The translations under genes were made by a program, and so were the position numbers. The notes beneath the pieces are model-generated. The model worked only from the letters and a program-made list of their open reading frames with translations, was not told where the DNA came from and ran no database searches. This document shows positions 8,438 to 20,053 of a DNA stretch of 64,000 nucleotides, piece by piece. Position 1 is the first letter of the stretch, and every line of letters starts with the position of its first letter. The DNA comes from Gilliamella sp. ESL0443 (lineage in GTDB: Bacteria > Pseudomonadota > Gammaproteobacteria > Enterobacterales > Orbaceae): NCBI RefSeq assembly GCF_019469165.1, contig NZ_CP048263.1, positions 1,984,001-2,048,000 of the forward strand, read 5' to 3'.

Positions 8438-9346
8438 ATGCTTTGGTTTAAAAACGCAATTATCTATCAACTTAATAATGATAATTTACTGGATAAACAG
8501 ACTATTGAAAATGCACTCAAATCTGCTTTATTTTCTCCTTGTGGTAATTTAGATACCACCAAAATGGGTTGGGTATCCCCTTACGATGATAACAATTTGG
8601 ATGATTTTATTATTGATATGCAAGGGCATTTATTATTAAAAATAAAGAAAGAAACTAAAATTTTACCTGCACCTGTCATCAAACAAGCCTTAAATGAGAA
8701 GATTGACAAGCAAGAGAAGGCATTAAGCCGTAAACTTAGTAAAAATGAAAAAGCGACATTAAAAGATGAAGTGATGATCGATTTAATGCCTAGAGCATTT
8801 AGCAAATATAACTATTATTGGTTATGGATCGACATTGAAAATAAAAGGATTATTATCGATTGCAGTAGTTTTAAACTTGCTGAAGATATTCTAGCGATTT
8901 TACGGAAAGAACTTGGAGCATTAGCATTAACGCCTCTTTCCATCGAAAAACCGCTTGAAAAGATTATGACAACTTGGGTTAGAGAAAAACTTAGTTTTCC
9001 TCCTTTTATATTGGGTGATGAAGCAGAATTAAAAGATCCACTTGAGGGTAATGGGATTATCAGTTGTAAAAATCAAGATATTACAAGTGATGAAATGTTA
9101 GTTCATTTAGATTCTGGTAAATGGGTCACCAAACTTAAAATCATTGATGAACGTGGAATCAATTTTATTATTAATCCTGACTTAACATTGAAAAGAATTA
9201 AATTTGATTCTGTTATTTTAGATGAAAATGAAGATATTGGATCTGATGAATTTGATAAACGTTTAGAAGCTGATTTCTATATTATGGCTAACACATTATC
9301 AAACTCAATTAACGATTTATATATTATTATAAATAAGATTGTTTAA
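8438..9346 (+). CDS. rdgC: recombination-associated protein RdgC
   Basis: RdgC is a ring-shaped, non-sequence-specific DNA-binding protein that limits RecA filament formation. The 302-residue length matches the family. N-terminal MLWFKNAIIYQLN and the central segments PRAFSKYNYYWLWID and LREELG-like LRKELGALALTPL are characteristic, as is the late LDENEDIGSDEFDKRLEADFYIM. No signal or membrane segments. It stands as a single gene between the mipA-like gene and ompA, with about 100 bp of AT-rich sequence before it. Confidence 0.88.
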   Translation: MLWFKNAIIYQLNNDNLLDKQTIENALKSALFSPCGNLDTTKMGWVSPYDDNNLDDFIIDMQGHLLLKIKKETKILPAPVIKQALNEKIDKQEKALSRKLSKNEKATLKDEVMIDLMPRAFSKYNYYWLWIDIENKRIIIDCSSFKLAEDILAILRKELGALALTPLSIEKPLEKIMTTWVREKLSFPPFILGDEAELKDPLEGNGIISCKNQDITSDEMLVHLDSGKWVTKLKIIDERGINFIINPDLTLKRIKFDSVILDENEDIGSDEFDKRLEADFYIMANTLSNSINDLYIIINKIV

Positions 9347-9394
9347 TTTTTTTACAATATATTATCAATTATCCTAGATCCGAATAATAATTGT

Positions 9395-9402
9395 GCTATA
9401 AT
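9395..9402 (+). promoter_or_regulatory. extended -10 promoter of ompA
   Basis: TGCTATAAT (TG at 9394-9395, TATAAT at 9397-9402) is a perfect extended -10 with no good -35. It would give a transcript with an untranslated leader of about 115 nt, in keeping with the long stabilising leader of enteric ompA mRNA. Confidence 0.55.
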
Positions 9403-9526
9403 ACGTAATAGATTATGTGTAACATAATTGGTCATTAAGTATAAAACACCGTAAAAATTAAGTAAAATTAAACAATAAAAGCAAATTAAACAACGTCTAT
9501 TACAACAAATAAGTTGAGGCAAAAAA

Positions 9527-10627
9527 ATGAAAAAAACAACTCTAGCTCTAGCAATGGCTGTTGCAAGTTTAACCGCTACTGCCGCTAACGCTGCATATGA
9601 AGACAATACTTTTTATGTAGGTGCTAAATTAGGTTGGTCAGAACTTTATAATTTAGACGCAAATAAAGTTCGTGGTTATGATAAAGATGAAGCTGGTATT
9701 AAAACTTCTAATAGAAGTAATGTTGCTGGCGGTGCTTTCCTTGGTTTCCAAGCTAATCCTTACTTAGCTTTTGAATTAGGTTATGATTGGTTAGGTTCTG
9801 CAAAATATAAAAGAACTTATCTTGGTGATCATTCTAACGCTGGTAATAGTAAAGTTTCAGCACAAGGCGTTTCTTTAACTGGTAAATTAAGTTACCCACT
9901 ATCATTCATTTCTGACGATTTAGATATTTATGGTCGTGCAGGTGGAATGGTAACTATTGCTAAATGGAAAAATAGTGGTGATATCAAAGAAGCTTACGGC
10001 CGTGGTAAAACAAAAACTGATTTATCACCAGTTTATGCTTTAGGTCTTGATTATCGTCTTAACGAAGATTTCTCTACTCGTTTAGAATACCAATATGTTC
10101 AACATATTCATACTAAAACTCACGCATCTCCAGATGCAGGAACTGTAAGCTTAGGTATTACTTACCGTTTAGGTTCTCCATCTGTTGCAGCTCCAGTTGA
10201 AATCAAAACTGAAGTAAATCGTTATGTTTTAAATGAAGATGTGTTATTTGCTTATGCAAAATCTGATTTAAAAGCAGAAGGTCGTCAAGCACTTGATAAT
10301 TTATTAACTACTCTTGTTAAAATTAACCCAACTCAAAGTGCTATCGTAGTAATTGGTCACACTGACCGTATCGGTTCAGATAGCTATAACCAAAAACTAT
10401 CAGAACGTCGTGCACACACTGTATTGAACTATTTAGTTCAAAAAGGTGTTCCAGCTGAAATCATCACTTCACGCGGTATGGGTAAAGCACAACCAGTTAC
10501 TGGTAATAAATGTAATGCACTTCGTGGCGCTGACTTAAAAGCATGTTTAGCACCAGATCGTCGTGTTGAAATTGAAGTTAAAGCACGTAACGTGCAAGAG
10601 GTCCAAGTAATTGATCAAACAAAATAG
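9527..10627 (+). CDS. ompA: outer membrane porin OmpA
   Basis: Major outer-membrane protein of 366 residues. It has a signal peptide with cleavage after ATAANA (residue 22), an eight-stranded OmpA barrel to about residue 200, and a C-terminal peptidoglycan-binding OmpA domain (about 230-350) with GHTDRIGSDSYNQKLSERR and the conserved PDRRVEIEV end. The Cys pair of the C-terminal domain (in NKCNALRG and KACLAPD) is kept. A long leader and a strong terminator (10652-10676) frame a single-gene unit. It lies directly upstream of dnaA, where rpmH is usual in gammaproteobacteria. Confidence 0.93.
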   Translation: MKKTTLALAMAVASLTATAANAAYEDNTFYVGAKLGWSELYNLDANKVRGYDKDEAGIKTSNRSNVAGGAFLGFQANPYLAFELGYDWLGSAKYKRTYLGDHSNAGNSKVSAQGVSLTGKLSYPLSFISDDLDIYGRAGGMVTIAKWKNSGDIKEAYGRGKTKTDLSPVYALGLDYRLNEDFSTRLEYQYVQHIHTKTHASPDAGTVSLGITYRLGSPSVAAPVEIKTEVNRYVLNEDVLFAYAKSDLKAEGRQALDNLLTTLVKINPTQSAIVVIGHTDRIGSDSYNQKLSERRAHTVLNYLVQKGVPAEIITSRGMGKAQPVTGNKCNALRGADLKACLAPDRRVEIEVKARNVQEVQVIDQTK

Positions 10628-10651
10628 TTTTTGTTATTAATTACACCTTTG

Positions 10652-10676
10652 AACCCAGCTTCGGCTGGGTTTTTTC
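10652..10676 (+). terminator. rho-independent terminator of ompA
   Basis: AACCCAGC (10652-10659), TTCG tetraloop, GCTGGGTT (10664-10671), then a T-run. A classic stable hairpin with a UUCG loop. Confidence 0.92.
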
Positions 10677-10722
10677 ATTTATATGTTAATAATTAAATTA
10701 TATCTTGCTTGAACCCTACAAA

Positions 10723-10745
10723 TTATCCACAAAAAAGATTATAAT
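10723..10745 (+). promoter_or_regulatory. DnaA box and -10 of the dnaA promoter
   Basis: TTATCCACA at 10723-10731 is the perfect consensus DnaA box, followed by a TATAAT at 10740-10745, 40 bp before the dnaA start. The box sits in the promoter spacer, so DnaA should repress its own gene. It is the only box I see in this 157-bp gap. Confidence 0.7.
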
Positions 10746-10784
10746 TATTCCAGTATTGTTAGTATCCCAATTAAAGGAGTAGCC

Positions 10785-12137
10785 ATGTCTACCTCGATTT
10801 GGCAAGATTGTCTTTCTCAATTACAAGAAGCGCTTCCTACAACAGAATTCAATTTATGGATTCGACCGTTACAAGTGGAAATGGTTGAGAATAAACTTTA
10901 TATTTATGCTCCAAACAGATTTGTATTAGATTGGGTTAAAAATAAATATTTAACGACTATCTCGCAATTATTGAATAATTTACTGGGTAATGATTCACTA
11001 AAATTATATTTGGAAGTTGGTTCAACTTTATCTGTAGAAAAAAAATCTAAAATTAATAAATCTGATGTTGTACCTTCTTGGAAAACAACAAAAGAGAATA
11101 ATAATAATCACACTTATTATTCGGGTATTAATCATAAGCATACTTTCAACAGCTTTGTTGAAGGTAAATCTAATCAACTTGCTGTTGCAGCAGCTAAACA
11201 AGTAGCTGAAAATCCAGGAAAAGCTTACAACCCTCTTTTTTTATATGGCTCAACAGGTTTAGGAAAAACTCACTTGTTACATGCTGTTGGTAATGAAATT
11301 ATGGCAGGTAAAGCTAACGCTAAAGTTGTTTATATGCATTCAGAACGCTTTGTTCAAGACATGGTCAAAGCTTTACAAAATAATGCTATTGAAGAGTTTA
11401 AAAACTATTATCGATCTGTTGACGCTCTCCTTATTGATGATATTCAATTTTTTGCAAATAAAGAGCGTTCACAAGAAGAGTTTTTCCATACATTTAATTC
11501 ATTGTTAGAAGGCAACCAACAAATTATCCTAACCTCGGATCGTTATCCTAAAGAAATTGATGGTGTAGAAGATCGTTTAAAGTCAAGGTTTGGTTGGGGA
11601 TTAACCATCGCTATAGAACCACCAGAACTTGAAACTCGAGTGGCTATTTTGATGAAAAAAGCAGACGAAAACAAAATAAAATTACCTGAAGAGGTCGCTT
11701 TTTTCATTGCTAAACGACTACGATCAAACGTAAGAGAATTAGAAGGTGCACTTAATCGAGTTATTGCCAATGCTAATTTTACAGGCAAATCTATCACCAT
11801 TGATTTTGTCAAAGATGCTTTAAAAGATTTACTTGCCTTACAAGAAAAATTGATTACTATTGAAAATATTCAAAAAACGGTTGCTGAATATTATAAAATT
11901 AAAGTTTCTGACTTATTATCTAAACGCCGTTCTCGTTCTGTCGCAAGACCAAGACAAGTAGCAATGGCGTTAGCGAAAGAGCTAACCAACAAAAGCCTTC
12001 CAGAAATAGGTGATGGTTTTGGTGGAAGAGATCATACAACAGTATTACATGCATGTCGGAAGATCGCAGAGTTAAAAGAAGAAAGCAATGACATTAAAGA
12101 GGATTATTCCAATTTAATTCGAACATTATCAACTTAA
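10785..12137 (+). CDS. dnaA: chromosomal replication initiator DnaA
   Basis: AAA+ ATPase that binds DnaA boxes and melts oriC. The 450-residue protein shows domain I (1-85, [21 protein letters not shown]), a short linker, domain III with Walker [10 protein letters not shown] (around 155-163), Walker [10 protein letters not shown] and arginine-finger region, and domain IV with the DnaA signature ([15 protein letters not shown]). An AAGGAG ribosome site precedes the ATG. It starts a dnaA-dnaN-recF-gyrB unit, with dnaN 15 nt downstream. Slightly shorter than E. coli DnaA (467), mainly in the linker. Confidence 0.97.
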   Translation: MSTSIWQDCLSQLQEALPTTEFNLWIRPLQVEMVENKLYIYAPNRFVLDWVKNKYLTTISQLLNNLLGNDSLKLYLEVGSTLSVEKKSKINKSDVVPSWKTTKENNNNHTYYSGINHKHTFNSFVEGKSNQLAVAAAKQVAENPGKAYNPLFLYGSTGLGKTHLLHAVGNEIMAGKANAKVVYMHSERFVQDMVKALQNNAIEEFKNYYRSVDALLIDDIQFFANKERSQEEFFHTFNSLLEGNQQIILTSDRYPKEIDGVEDRLKSRFGWGLTIAIEPPELETRVAILMKKADENKIKLPEEVAFFIAKRLRSNVRELEGALNRVIANANFTGKSITIDFVKDALKDLLALQEKLITIENIQKTVAEYYKIKVSDLLSKRRSRSVARPRQVAMALAKELTNKSLPEIGDGFGGRDHTTVLHACRKIAELKEESNDIKEDYSNLIRTLST

Positions 12138-12152
12138 AAAAGAATTAACACT

Positions 12153-13256
12153 ATGAAATTTATTATAGATCGTGAAAAACTTATCAAACCATTGCAACTT
12201 GTTAGTGCACCATTAGGTAGCCGACCTACCCTCCCCATTTTAGGTAATTTATTATTGCAGGTGAGTGAAAACACGCTATCCATGACGGGAACAGATTTAG
12301 AAATTGAAATGATTTCTCATATTCCCCTAACAGAGCCTAGTGAAGCGGGTGCTACAACTGTTCCAGCTAGAAAGTTTCTTGATATCTGTCGAAATCTTCC
12401 TAGTGATGCTCAAATATCGATAAGCGTTGACGATAATCGATTGATTATTCAGTCAGGTCGAAGTAAATTTTCTTTATCTACACTACCTGCATCAGATTTT
12501 CCTAATCTAGAAAATTGGCAAAGTTATGTTGAACTTTCTATACCTCAAAAGACTATCAAACGACTTATAGACGCAGTTCAATTCTCAATGGCTAACCAAG
12601 ATGTAAGATATTATTTAAATGGTATGCTATTTGAAATTGAAGATGGTCTATTAAAAACCGTTGCAACTGATGGTCATCGATTAGCTGTGTGTGCTCAACC
12701 TGTTGGTCATGAGATCTCTGAATGCTGTTCAGTCATTTTACCAAGAAAAGGCGTAATTGAACTGGCAAAACTAGTTGGTGATAATGATGAGCTAGTTAAT
12801 ATGCAAATTGGTAACAATAATTTACGTATTAGTCTTGGCGATTTTACTTTTACTTCAAAACTTATTGATGGAAAATTTCCTGATTATAAACGTGTAATGC
12901 CTCGTAATCCTGATAAACCACTTGAAGTATCATGTGAAGAACTAAGAAATGCTTTATCTCGTGTTGCGATTCTTTCAAATGAAAAATTTCGCGGCATAAG
13001 ATTATATGTACATAGCAATCAGATTAAAATTACTGCAAACAATCCTGAACAAGAAGAAGCAGAAGAAGTTATTGATGTAAAATACGAATCTCAAGAGCTT
13101 GAAATTGGTTTCAATGTAACGTATTTATTGGACATATTAAACACATTAAAATGCGATAGCGTCCAATTATTATTAACTGATGCAACATCAAGTGTGCAAA
13201 TTGAAGATATCAACAACCAATCTGCAACTTATGTTGTTATGCCAATGCGCTTATAA
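12153..13256 (+). CDS. dnaN: DNA polymerase III beta sliding clamp
   Basis: Clamp subunit of 367 residues (E. coli 366) that forms a dimeric ring around DNA and tethers polymerases. The three repeated clamp domains run through the protein; TVATDGHRLAVC and the C-terminal ATYVVMPMRL are diagnostic. It lies 15 nt after dnaA and is likely co-transcribed with it. A GC-rich hairpin separates it from recF. Confidence 0.97.
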   Translation: MKFIIDREKLIKPLQLVSAPLGSRPTLPILGNLLLQVSENTLSMTGTDLEIEMISHIPLTEPSEAGATTVPARKFLDICRNLPSDAQISISVDDNRLIIQSGRSKFSLSTLPASDFPNLENWQSYVELSIPQKTIKRLIDAVQFSMANQDVRYYLNGMLFEIEDGLLKTVATDGHRLAVCAQPVGHEISECCSVILPRKGVIELAKLVGDNDELVNMQIGNNNLRISLGDFTFTSKLIDGKFPDYKRVMPRNPDKPLEVSCEELRNALSRVAILSNEKFRGIRLYVHSNQIKITANNPEQEEAEEVIDVKYESQELEIGFNVTYLLDILNTLKCDSVQLLLTDATSSVQIEDINNQSATYVVMPMRL

Positions 13257-13273
13257 TTAACGATCATTTAAAC

Positions 13274-13291
13274 TTCCGGCCTCGGCCGGAA
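13274..13291 (+). other. GC-rich hairpin between dnaN and recF
   Basis: TTCCGGCC (13274-13281) and GGCCGGAA (13284-13291) form a perfect inverted repeat that can fold with a CTCG loop. It stands out in this AT-rich sequence but is followed by ACTTTACC, not a T-run. It may act as a processing site or partial attenuator that keeps recF expression low. Confidence 0.4.
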
Positions 13292-13302
13292 ACTTTACCG
13301 AC

Positions 13303-14373
13303 ATGACACTTTCTCAAATCAAAATTTATCACTTTCGAAATATTGATTATGCTGAATTATCATTATCCAAACATTTTAATTATATAGTTGGTGATAATGG
13401 TAGCGGAAAAACCAGCCTACTAGAGGCGATTTATATGCTCGGACATGGTCGAGCTTTTAGACATATTCAATCCAATCGAATAATACAACATGAAAAACCA
13501 GAGTTAGTATTATTTAGTCAAATTGAATCTGCACAAAAAACTCGAACAATAGGTTTATCAAAAACACGCCATAACGATAATACGATAAAAATTGATGGTG
13601 ACGAAGGATATCGGTTGACGGATTTAGCTAAATTATTACCAATTCAACTTATTACGCCTGAAGGATTTGATCTACTTACCGGAGGACCAAAATATCGCCG
13701 TGCTTTTATAGATTGGGGGTGTTTTCATCACTATCCTGAATTTGTATCACTTTGGAATAACTTAAAACGCCTCTTTAAACAGCGTAATGCTTTATTAAAA
13801 CAGTCATCAAACTATAATCAATTATTACCTTGGGATAAAGAGTTAGCACCGATTGCAGAAAAAATCAGCCAGATTAGGGCTAGTTATAGTCAAAATATAT
13901 TTCCTCAAATTATGCAAACCTGTCATGATTTTCTACCAGAATATCAACTTAATTGCCAATATTATCAGGGCTGGGAGCATGGAATCAGTTATTCAGATAT
14001 ATTATATAGACAATTTGAAAGAGATAAGTTCATTAATTATACTTCGCTAGGTCCTCATAAAGCAGATTTAAAATTACGAATAGATAATATTCCTGTTGAA
14101 GATTTATTATCTCGGGGACAATTAAAATTACTCATGTGTGCATTACGTTTGTCTCAAGGTGAATATTTCTCAGAAACAACAGGCCAATCCTGTATTTACT
14201 TAATTGATGACTTTGCTTCAGAGCTTGATAAAAATAAACGTAACTTATTAGCAAAACGATTAAAATCAGCACAATCTCAAGTTTTCATTACAGCGGTTAA
14301 TCAAGAGCAAATTAGCCATATGATCGATGAAAATGATAAGATTTTTCACATAAATTCTGGTATAATTTCTTAA
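13303..14373 (+). CDS. recF: DNA replication and repair protein RecF
   Basis: SMC-like ATPase of 356 residues that helps RecOR load RecA at gaps. The Walker A motif GDNGSGKTS (about 29-37), the LTPEGFDLLTGGPKYRR-like stretch and the signature/Walker B pair SRGQLKLL and YLIDDFASELD are all visible. It lies 46 nt after dnaN, behind the hairpin, in the standard dnaA-dnaN-recF-gyrB order. Confidence 0.95.
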   Translation: MTLSQIKIYHFRNIDYAELSLSKHFNYIVGDNGSGKTSLLEAIYMLGHGRAFRHIQSNRIIQHEKPELVLFSQIESAQKTRTIGLSKTRHNDNTIKIDGDEGYRLTDLAKLLPIQLITPEGFDLLTGGPKYRRAFIDWGCFHHYPEFVSLWNNLKRLFKQRNALLKQSSNYNQLLPWDKELAPIAEKISQIRASYSQNIFPQIMQTCHDFLPEYQLNCQYYQGWEHGISYSDILYRQFERDKFINYTSLGPHKADLKLRIDNIPVEDLLSRGQLKLLMCALRLSQGEYFSETTGQSCIYLIDDFASELDKNKRNLLAKRLKSAQSQVFITAVNQEQISHMIDENDKIFHINSGIIS

Positions 14374-14403
14374 ATATACAAAATGATATAAATAATCAAA
14401 TAA

Positions 14404-16827
<2,424 letters not shown>

Positions 16828-16840
16828 TTAATTATCTAAT

Positions 16841-16873
16841 AAAAAAACCAGACATTATGTCTGGTTTTTTTTT
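16841..16873 (+). terminator. rho-independent terminator of gyrB
   Basis: AAAAAAACCAGACA (16841-16854) pairs with TGTCTGGTTTTTTT (16858-16871) around a 3-nt loop and ends in a run of T to 16873. The A-run on the other side lets it also serve as a minus-strand terminator for the vWA gene that ends at 16934, although about 60 nt beyond its stop. Confidence 0.9.
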
Positions 16874-16933
16874 GCAAATTTATTAAAAATTAAAAAGTAA
16901 TTTTATGTGATAAATTCCATCTATTAACTTTAA

Positions 16934-18511
16934 TTACTGACAAACAGACCTATTGATTTTTAAGTCTGACACAGCTTTATTCATCTGCCTAATCATATCT
17001 TTAGGACTTTGTGCAATATACACTTTGCCACCTGTCGCATTTGCGATACAGTCTATTTTATGTTCACCTGCAATATCTACTATATTTATCTTCAAACGAG
17101 GTTTTTGGGTAGCTATATGATTAGCAAGAGTACAAATATTTGCACGCGTACAATTATCCTCACCATCACTAATTATAAGAATATAATCATCACGTTTTAC
17201 ACCGTCAAGCATTTGGCTGGCTTTTTCTAATCCGCTATAAAGTGGTGTTCCTCCACCACCAGCAGCACTTGGTGTTAATCTATTAATTTTACTTTTCAAA
17301 GCACCTCTACTTGAATAATTATAAAAAGGCGTAGTATCGGCTACTGGGCAACCATTAAGTGCCACCAATGAAATATTAATATTTTGCTGTATTTTATCAA
17401 TACTTGTTAATGCAACTTTTTTACTGGTTGATAAACGAGTGGGTAAACGCGTCATTCGTTTGTCATAATCTATTTTATCTTGCTGAGACATACCTCTCGG
17501 ATAACCATAGCTTAAATAATTGAAATATTGCCCGACTTCCATTGGTGATTCAGCTAAAGTTACAGTCATCGATAATGAATTATCGAATATTAATGCCATT
17601 TTAGATGGATTACTATTTTTGGCTAATTCTTCTTTAGTAATACAATTTGGTGGATTTTTTACTTTTGGCTTTGGTTCAGGTTTAGGTTCAGGCTTAGGCT
17701 CAGGATTAGTAATCGGATCTGGAACCGGTTTTGGTTTAACAACAGGTTGAGGTTCAGGAGCTTTAGGCTCTTGTTTTACTTCAGGCTTAGACTCAGGATT
17801 AGTAATCGGATCTGGAACCGGTTTTGGTTTAACAACAGGTTGGGGTTCAGGAACGTTAGGTTCTTGCTTTACTTCAGGCTCTGGTTGAGGCTTAATAACT
17901 GGTTCTTTTGGTTGTTCAACAGTTGGCTCTACTTTTTTTTCTTCCTTGACAGTTATAGGCTCGACGTTTTTAGATTCTTTAAAAGGATTAAAAAAGTACC
18001 ATAATAATCCTAAAGCTGCTAATAAAAGTAAGGCTAAAATCAAAGTATACCACCATTTCCAGAAAGGTTTTGGTACTATTACTGGAGCAATTGGTAGTTC
18101 GATAGGTTCAAATGTATCGACAATAACCGGCTCATTATTGATTACATAAATATTATTCTTTAGGTTTTTAATTCTCAGTAACCATGAAGAAACTAGAGTT
18201 TTTTGTTCATTAGTTAAAGAAATTAATTTTGCTGCTGTTTCAATATCATTGATTCTAGTAGCTAGAGTTTGTTTAATTTCAGATTTATGAGATTCGTCAA
18301 TTATGTCATTAAGTAAGGTGGGTTGCCCTTCAAGATTTGTATACCAACCTATATATTGATTGTCTTCAATTAATTTTGGTGTAGCAAAAATTGAATATGT
18401 TCTAGCGGTTAGATGTGGTTTAAGTATTGAAAGTAAAGAGCCATACTGTTCCAGTAACTGCATCTTGTTTAAATTACTTTGTTCAAAAGCTATGCGAGTT
18501 ATTCTTTGCAT
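16934..18511 (-). CDS. membrane-anchored periplasmic vWA protein with SrfA-like N-terminal module (copy 1)
   Basis: Protein of 525 residues. Order: a cytoplasmic N-terminal module (1-150), a Trp-rich juxtamembrane motif KPFWKWWY (148-155), one transmembrane helix (about 155-174), a Pro/Glu/Lys-rich linker with 31-residue repeats (185-287), and a von Willebrand A domain (about 303-525) with MIDAS residues in FDNSLSM (D310, S312, S314) and ISDGEDNC. Topology places the vWA domain in the periplasm. The N-terminal module matches that of SrfA in landmark residues. It is the last gene of the srf locus and a tandem duplicate of the next gene upstream. Molecular role unknown; vWA domains bind protein partners through a metal. 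Confidence 0.75.
   Translation of the reverse strand: MQRITRIAFEQSNLNKMQLLEQYGSLLSILKPHLTARTYSIFATPKLIEDNQYIGWYTNLEGQPTLLNDIIDESHKSEIKQTLATRINDIETAAKLISLTNEQKTLVSSWLLRIKNLKNNIYVINNEPVIVDTFEPIELPIAPVIVPKPFWKWWYTLILALLLLAALGLLWYFFNPFKESKNVEPITVKEEKKVEPTVEQPKEPVIKPQPEPEVKQEPNVPEPQPVVKPKPVPDPITNPESKPEVKQEPKAPEPQPVVKPKPVPDPITNPEPKPEPKPEPKPKVKNPPNCITKEELAKNSNPSKMALIFDNSLSMTVTLAESPMEVGQYFNYLSYGYPRGMSQQDKIDYDKRMTRLPTRLSTSKKVALTSIDKIQQNINISLVALNGCPVADTTPFYNYSSRGALKSKINRLTPSAAGGGGTPLYSGLEKASQMLDGVKRDDYILIISDGEDNCTRANICTLANHIATQKPRLKINIVDIAGEHKIDCIANATGGKVYIAQSPKDMIRQMNKAVSDLKINRSVCQ
17701..17886 (-). repeat. tandem 93-bp repeat coding the periplasmic Pro-rich linker
   Basis: Two near-identical 93-bp units (17701-17793 and 17794-17886) encode 31-residue Pro/Lys/Glu/Val repeats. 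A degenerate EPKPEPKP run adjoins them. This is a recently expanded in-frame spacer, expected to span the cell wall; copy number may vary between strains. Confidence 0.75.
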
Positions 18512-18564
18512 TTCTTAACTTAATCCTCATCACTAGCCGGTAATTTGAAAAATTACTCGGTATT

Positions 18565-19995
18565 TTATTCGCAAATAGGCTTACTAATATTCATGTTTGA
18601 AACTGCATTATTCATTTGATTAATAAGCTCTGTTGGACTTTTAGCTATATAAACATTTCCCCCCGTTCTTTTTGCAACACAATCTATTTTATGTTGCCCA
18701 GCTATATCAACAATATTTATTTTTAAACGTGGTTTTTCTGCTGCAATTTTAGTAGCAAGGGTACAAATATTAGCACGAGTACAATTATCCTCACCATCGC
18801 TGATAATTAAAATATAATCATCACGATTAACGCCATCAAGGAGTTTACTCGCCTGTTTAACACCACTGTATAATGGTGTTGCACTGTTATAGTCTAAAGG
18901 ACGCAATCGTTTAATTTTATTTTTTAGTTTTTCTCTATTTTGATAAGAATAAAATGGTGTTGTTTGTGCTGCCGGACAGCTTGTTAATGTCACAAGTGAA
19001 ATATCGATATTTTGTTGTATTTTATCAATACTTGTTACTGCAACTTCTTTGCTTTTTGATAAACGATTAGGTAAACGGGTCATCCGCTTTTCATAAGCTT
19101 CAGCTTCTTTCCGAGTCATTGAATAAAAATTAGCTTTTAAAAACTTATTAATACTTGCTTGTGACTCCATTAAGGTAATTGTCATGGAAGCTGAATTATC
19201 GAAAATCAAAACCATTTTAGGTGCGTCTTTATTATTGAGCACTTCTTCTTTAGGTACACAATCTTTTGCTTTTTCTACTGGTGCAGGTGCAGGTGCAGGT
19301 TCAGGAATAGGTTCAGGAACCGGTTCTGGTTTAACATCTTCTGGTACAGATTTTATTTCAGGCTCTTTTGGTGGTTCAACTATTGGAGTTGGTTCCGTTT
19401 TATGTTCTTCTACATTTTGAGCAATTATTTGCTCAGGTATTTTTTCTTTTCCATATGGACAGAAGAAGTACCAAAGTAAACCAAGCAATCCAATTAAAAA
19501 TAAGGCAAGCAACAAGAAATACCACCACCGCCAAAATGATTTTGGTGGAACTACCGGTGGTGTTATAGGAGATTTAGGTAAAATAGGTTCTTCAAAAGTA
19601 TTAACTATAACCGGATCATCGTTGATAACATAAATTGTATTACCCAAACTTTTAATTCTCGGCAACCAGGTTGTTATTAAAGTTTGTTCTTCGATTGTTA
19701 ATGACATCGTTTTAATCGCTAATTCAATGTCATTAATCCGAGTATATAGCGTTTTTTCAATCTGCTTTTTATGTTCCTCGTTTTCAATATTACTAAGTAA
19801 GACAGGTTGACCTTCAAGATTACTATACCAACCAACATATTGATTATTATCAATTAACTTAGGAATACCTAAAATTGAAAACGTCCGCTCTGTTAAATTT
19901 CTTTTTAACAATGCTAACAAAGAATTATATTGTTCTAACAAAGACGCTTTATTAGGATCACCATTATCAAATATAATTCTTGTTATTCGCTGCAT
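18565..19995 (-). CDS. membrane-anchored periplasmic vWA protein with SrfA-like N-terminal module (copy 2)
   Basis: Paralogue of the preceding protein, 476 residues, about collinear with it. It has an N-terminal module (1-150; RTFSILGIPKLI, then GWYSNLEGQPVLL, then IYVINDDPVIV), juxtamembrane KSFWRWWYF (152-160), one transmembrane helix (160-178), a shorter Glu/Pro/Ala-rich linker (190-245), and a vWA domain with MIDAS FDNSASM (266-271) and ISDGEDNCTRANIC. The linker lacks the 93-bp repeats of copy 1. Gaps of 53 and 58 nt separate it from its neighbours. The two copies probably work as a pair or have specialised for different partners. Confidence 0.75.
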   Translation of the reverse strand: MQRITRIIFDNGDPNKASLLEQYNSLLALLKRNLTERTFSILGIPKLIDNNQYVGWYSNLEGQPVLLSNIENEEHKKQIEKTLYTRINDIELAIKTMSLTIEEQTLITTWLPRIKSLGNTIYVINDDPVIVNTFEEPILPKSPITPPVVPPKSFWRWWYFLLLALFLIGLLGLLWYFFCPYGKEKIPEQIIAQNVEEHKTEPTPIVEPPKEPEIKSVPEDVKPEPVPEPIPEPAPAPAPVEKAKDCVPKEEVLNNKDAPKMVLIFDNSASMTITLMESQASINKFLKANFYSMTRKEAEAYEKRMTRLPNRLSKSKEVAVTSIDKIQQNIDISLVTLTSCPAAQTTPFYSYQNREKLKNKIKRLRPLDYNSATPLYSGVKQASKLLDGVNRDDYILIISDGEDNCTRANICTLATKIAAEKPRLKINIVDIAGQHKIDCVAKRTGGNVYIAKSPTELINQMNNAVSNMNISKPICE

Positions 19996-20053
19996 TGTTT
20001 CTTTATTTCCCTATGTTCAACAAATTTTTTAGTTAATCAATATCAAATCATTG

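Noticed and set aside
10628-10784. Possible oriC next to dnaA
   Set aside because: Only one DnaA box, no GATC cluster, no room for an unwinding element plus box array.
17641-17900. Repeats resembling a CRISPR-like array
   Set aside because: Unit length of 93 bp is in frame, codes a Pro-rich linker and has no unique spacers.
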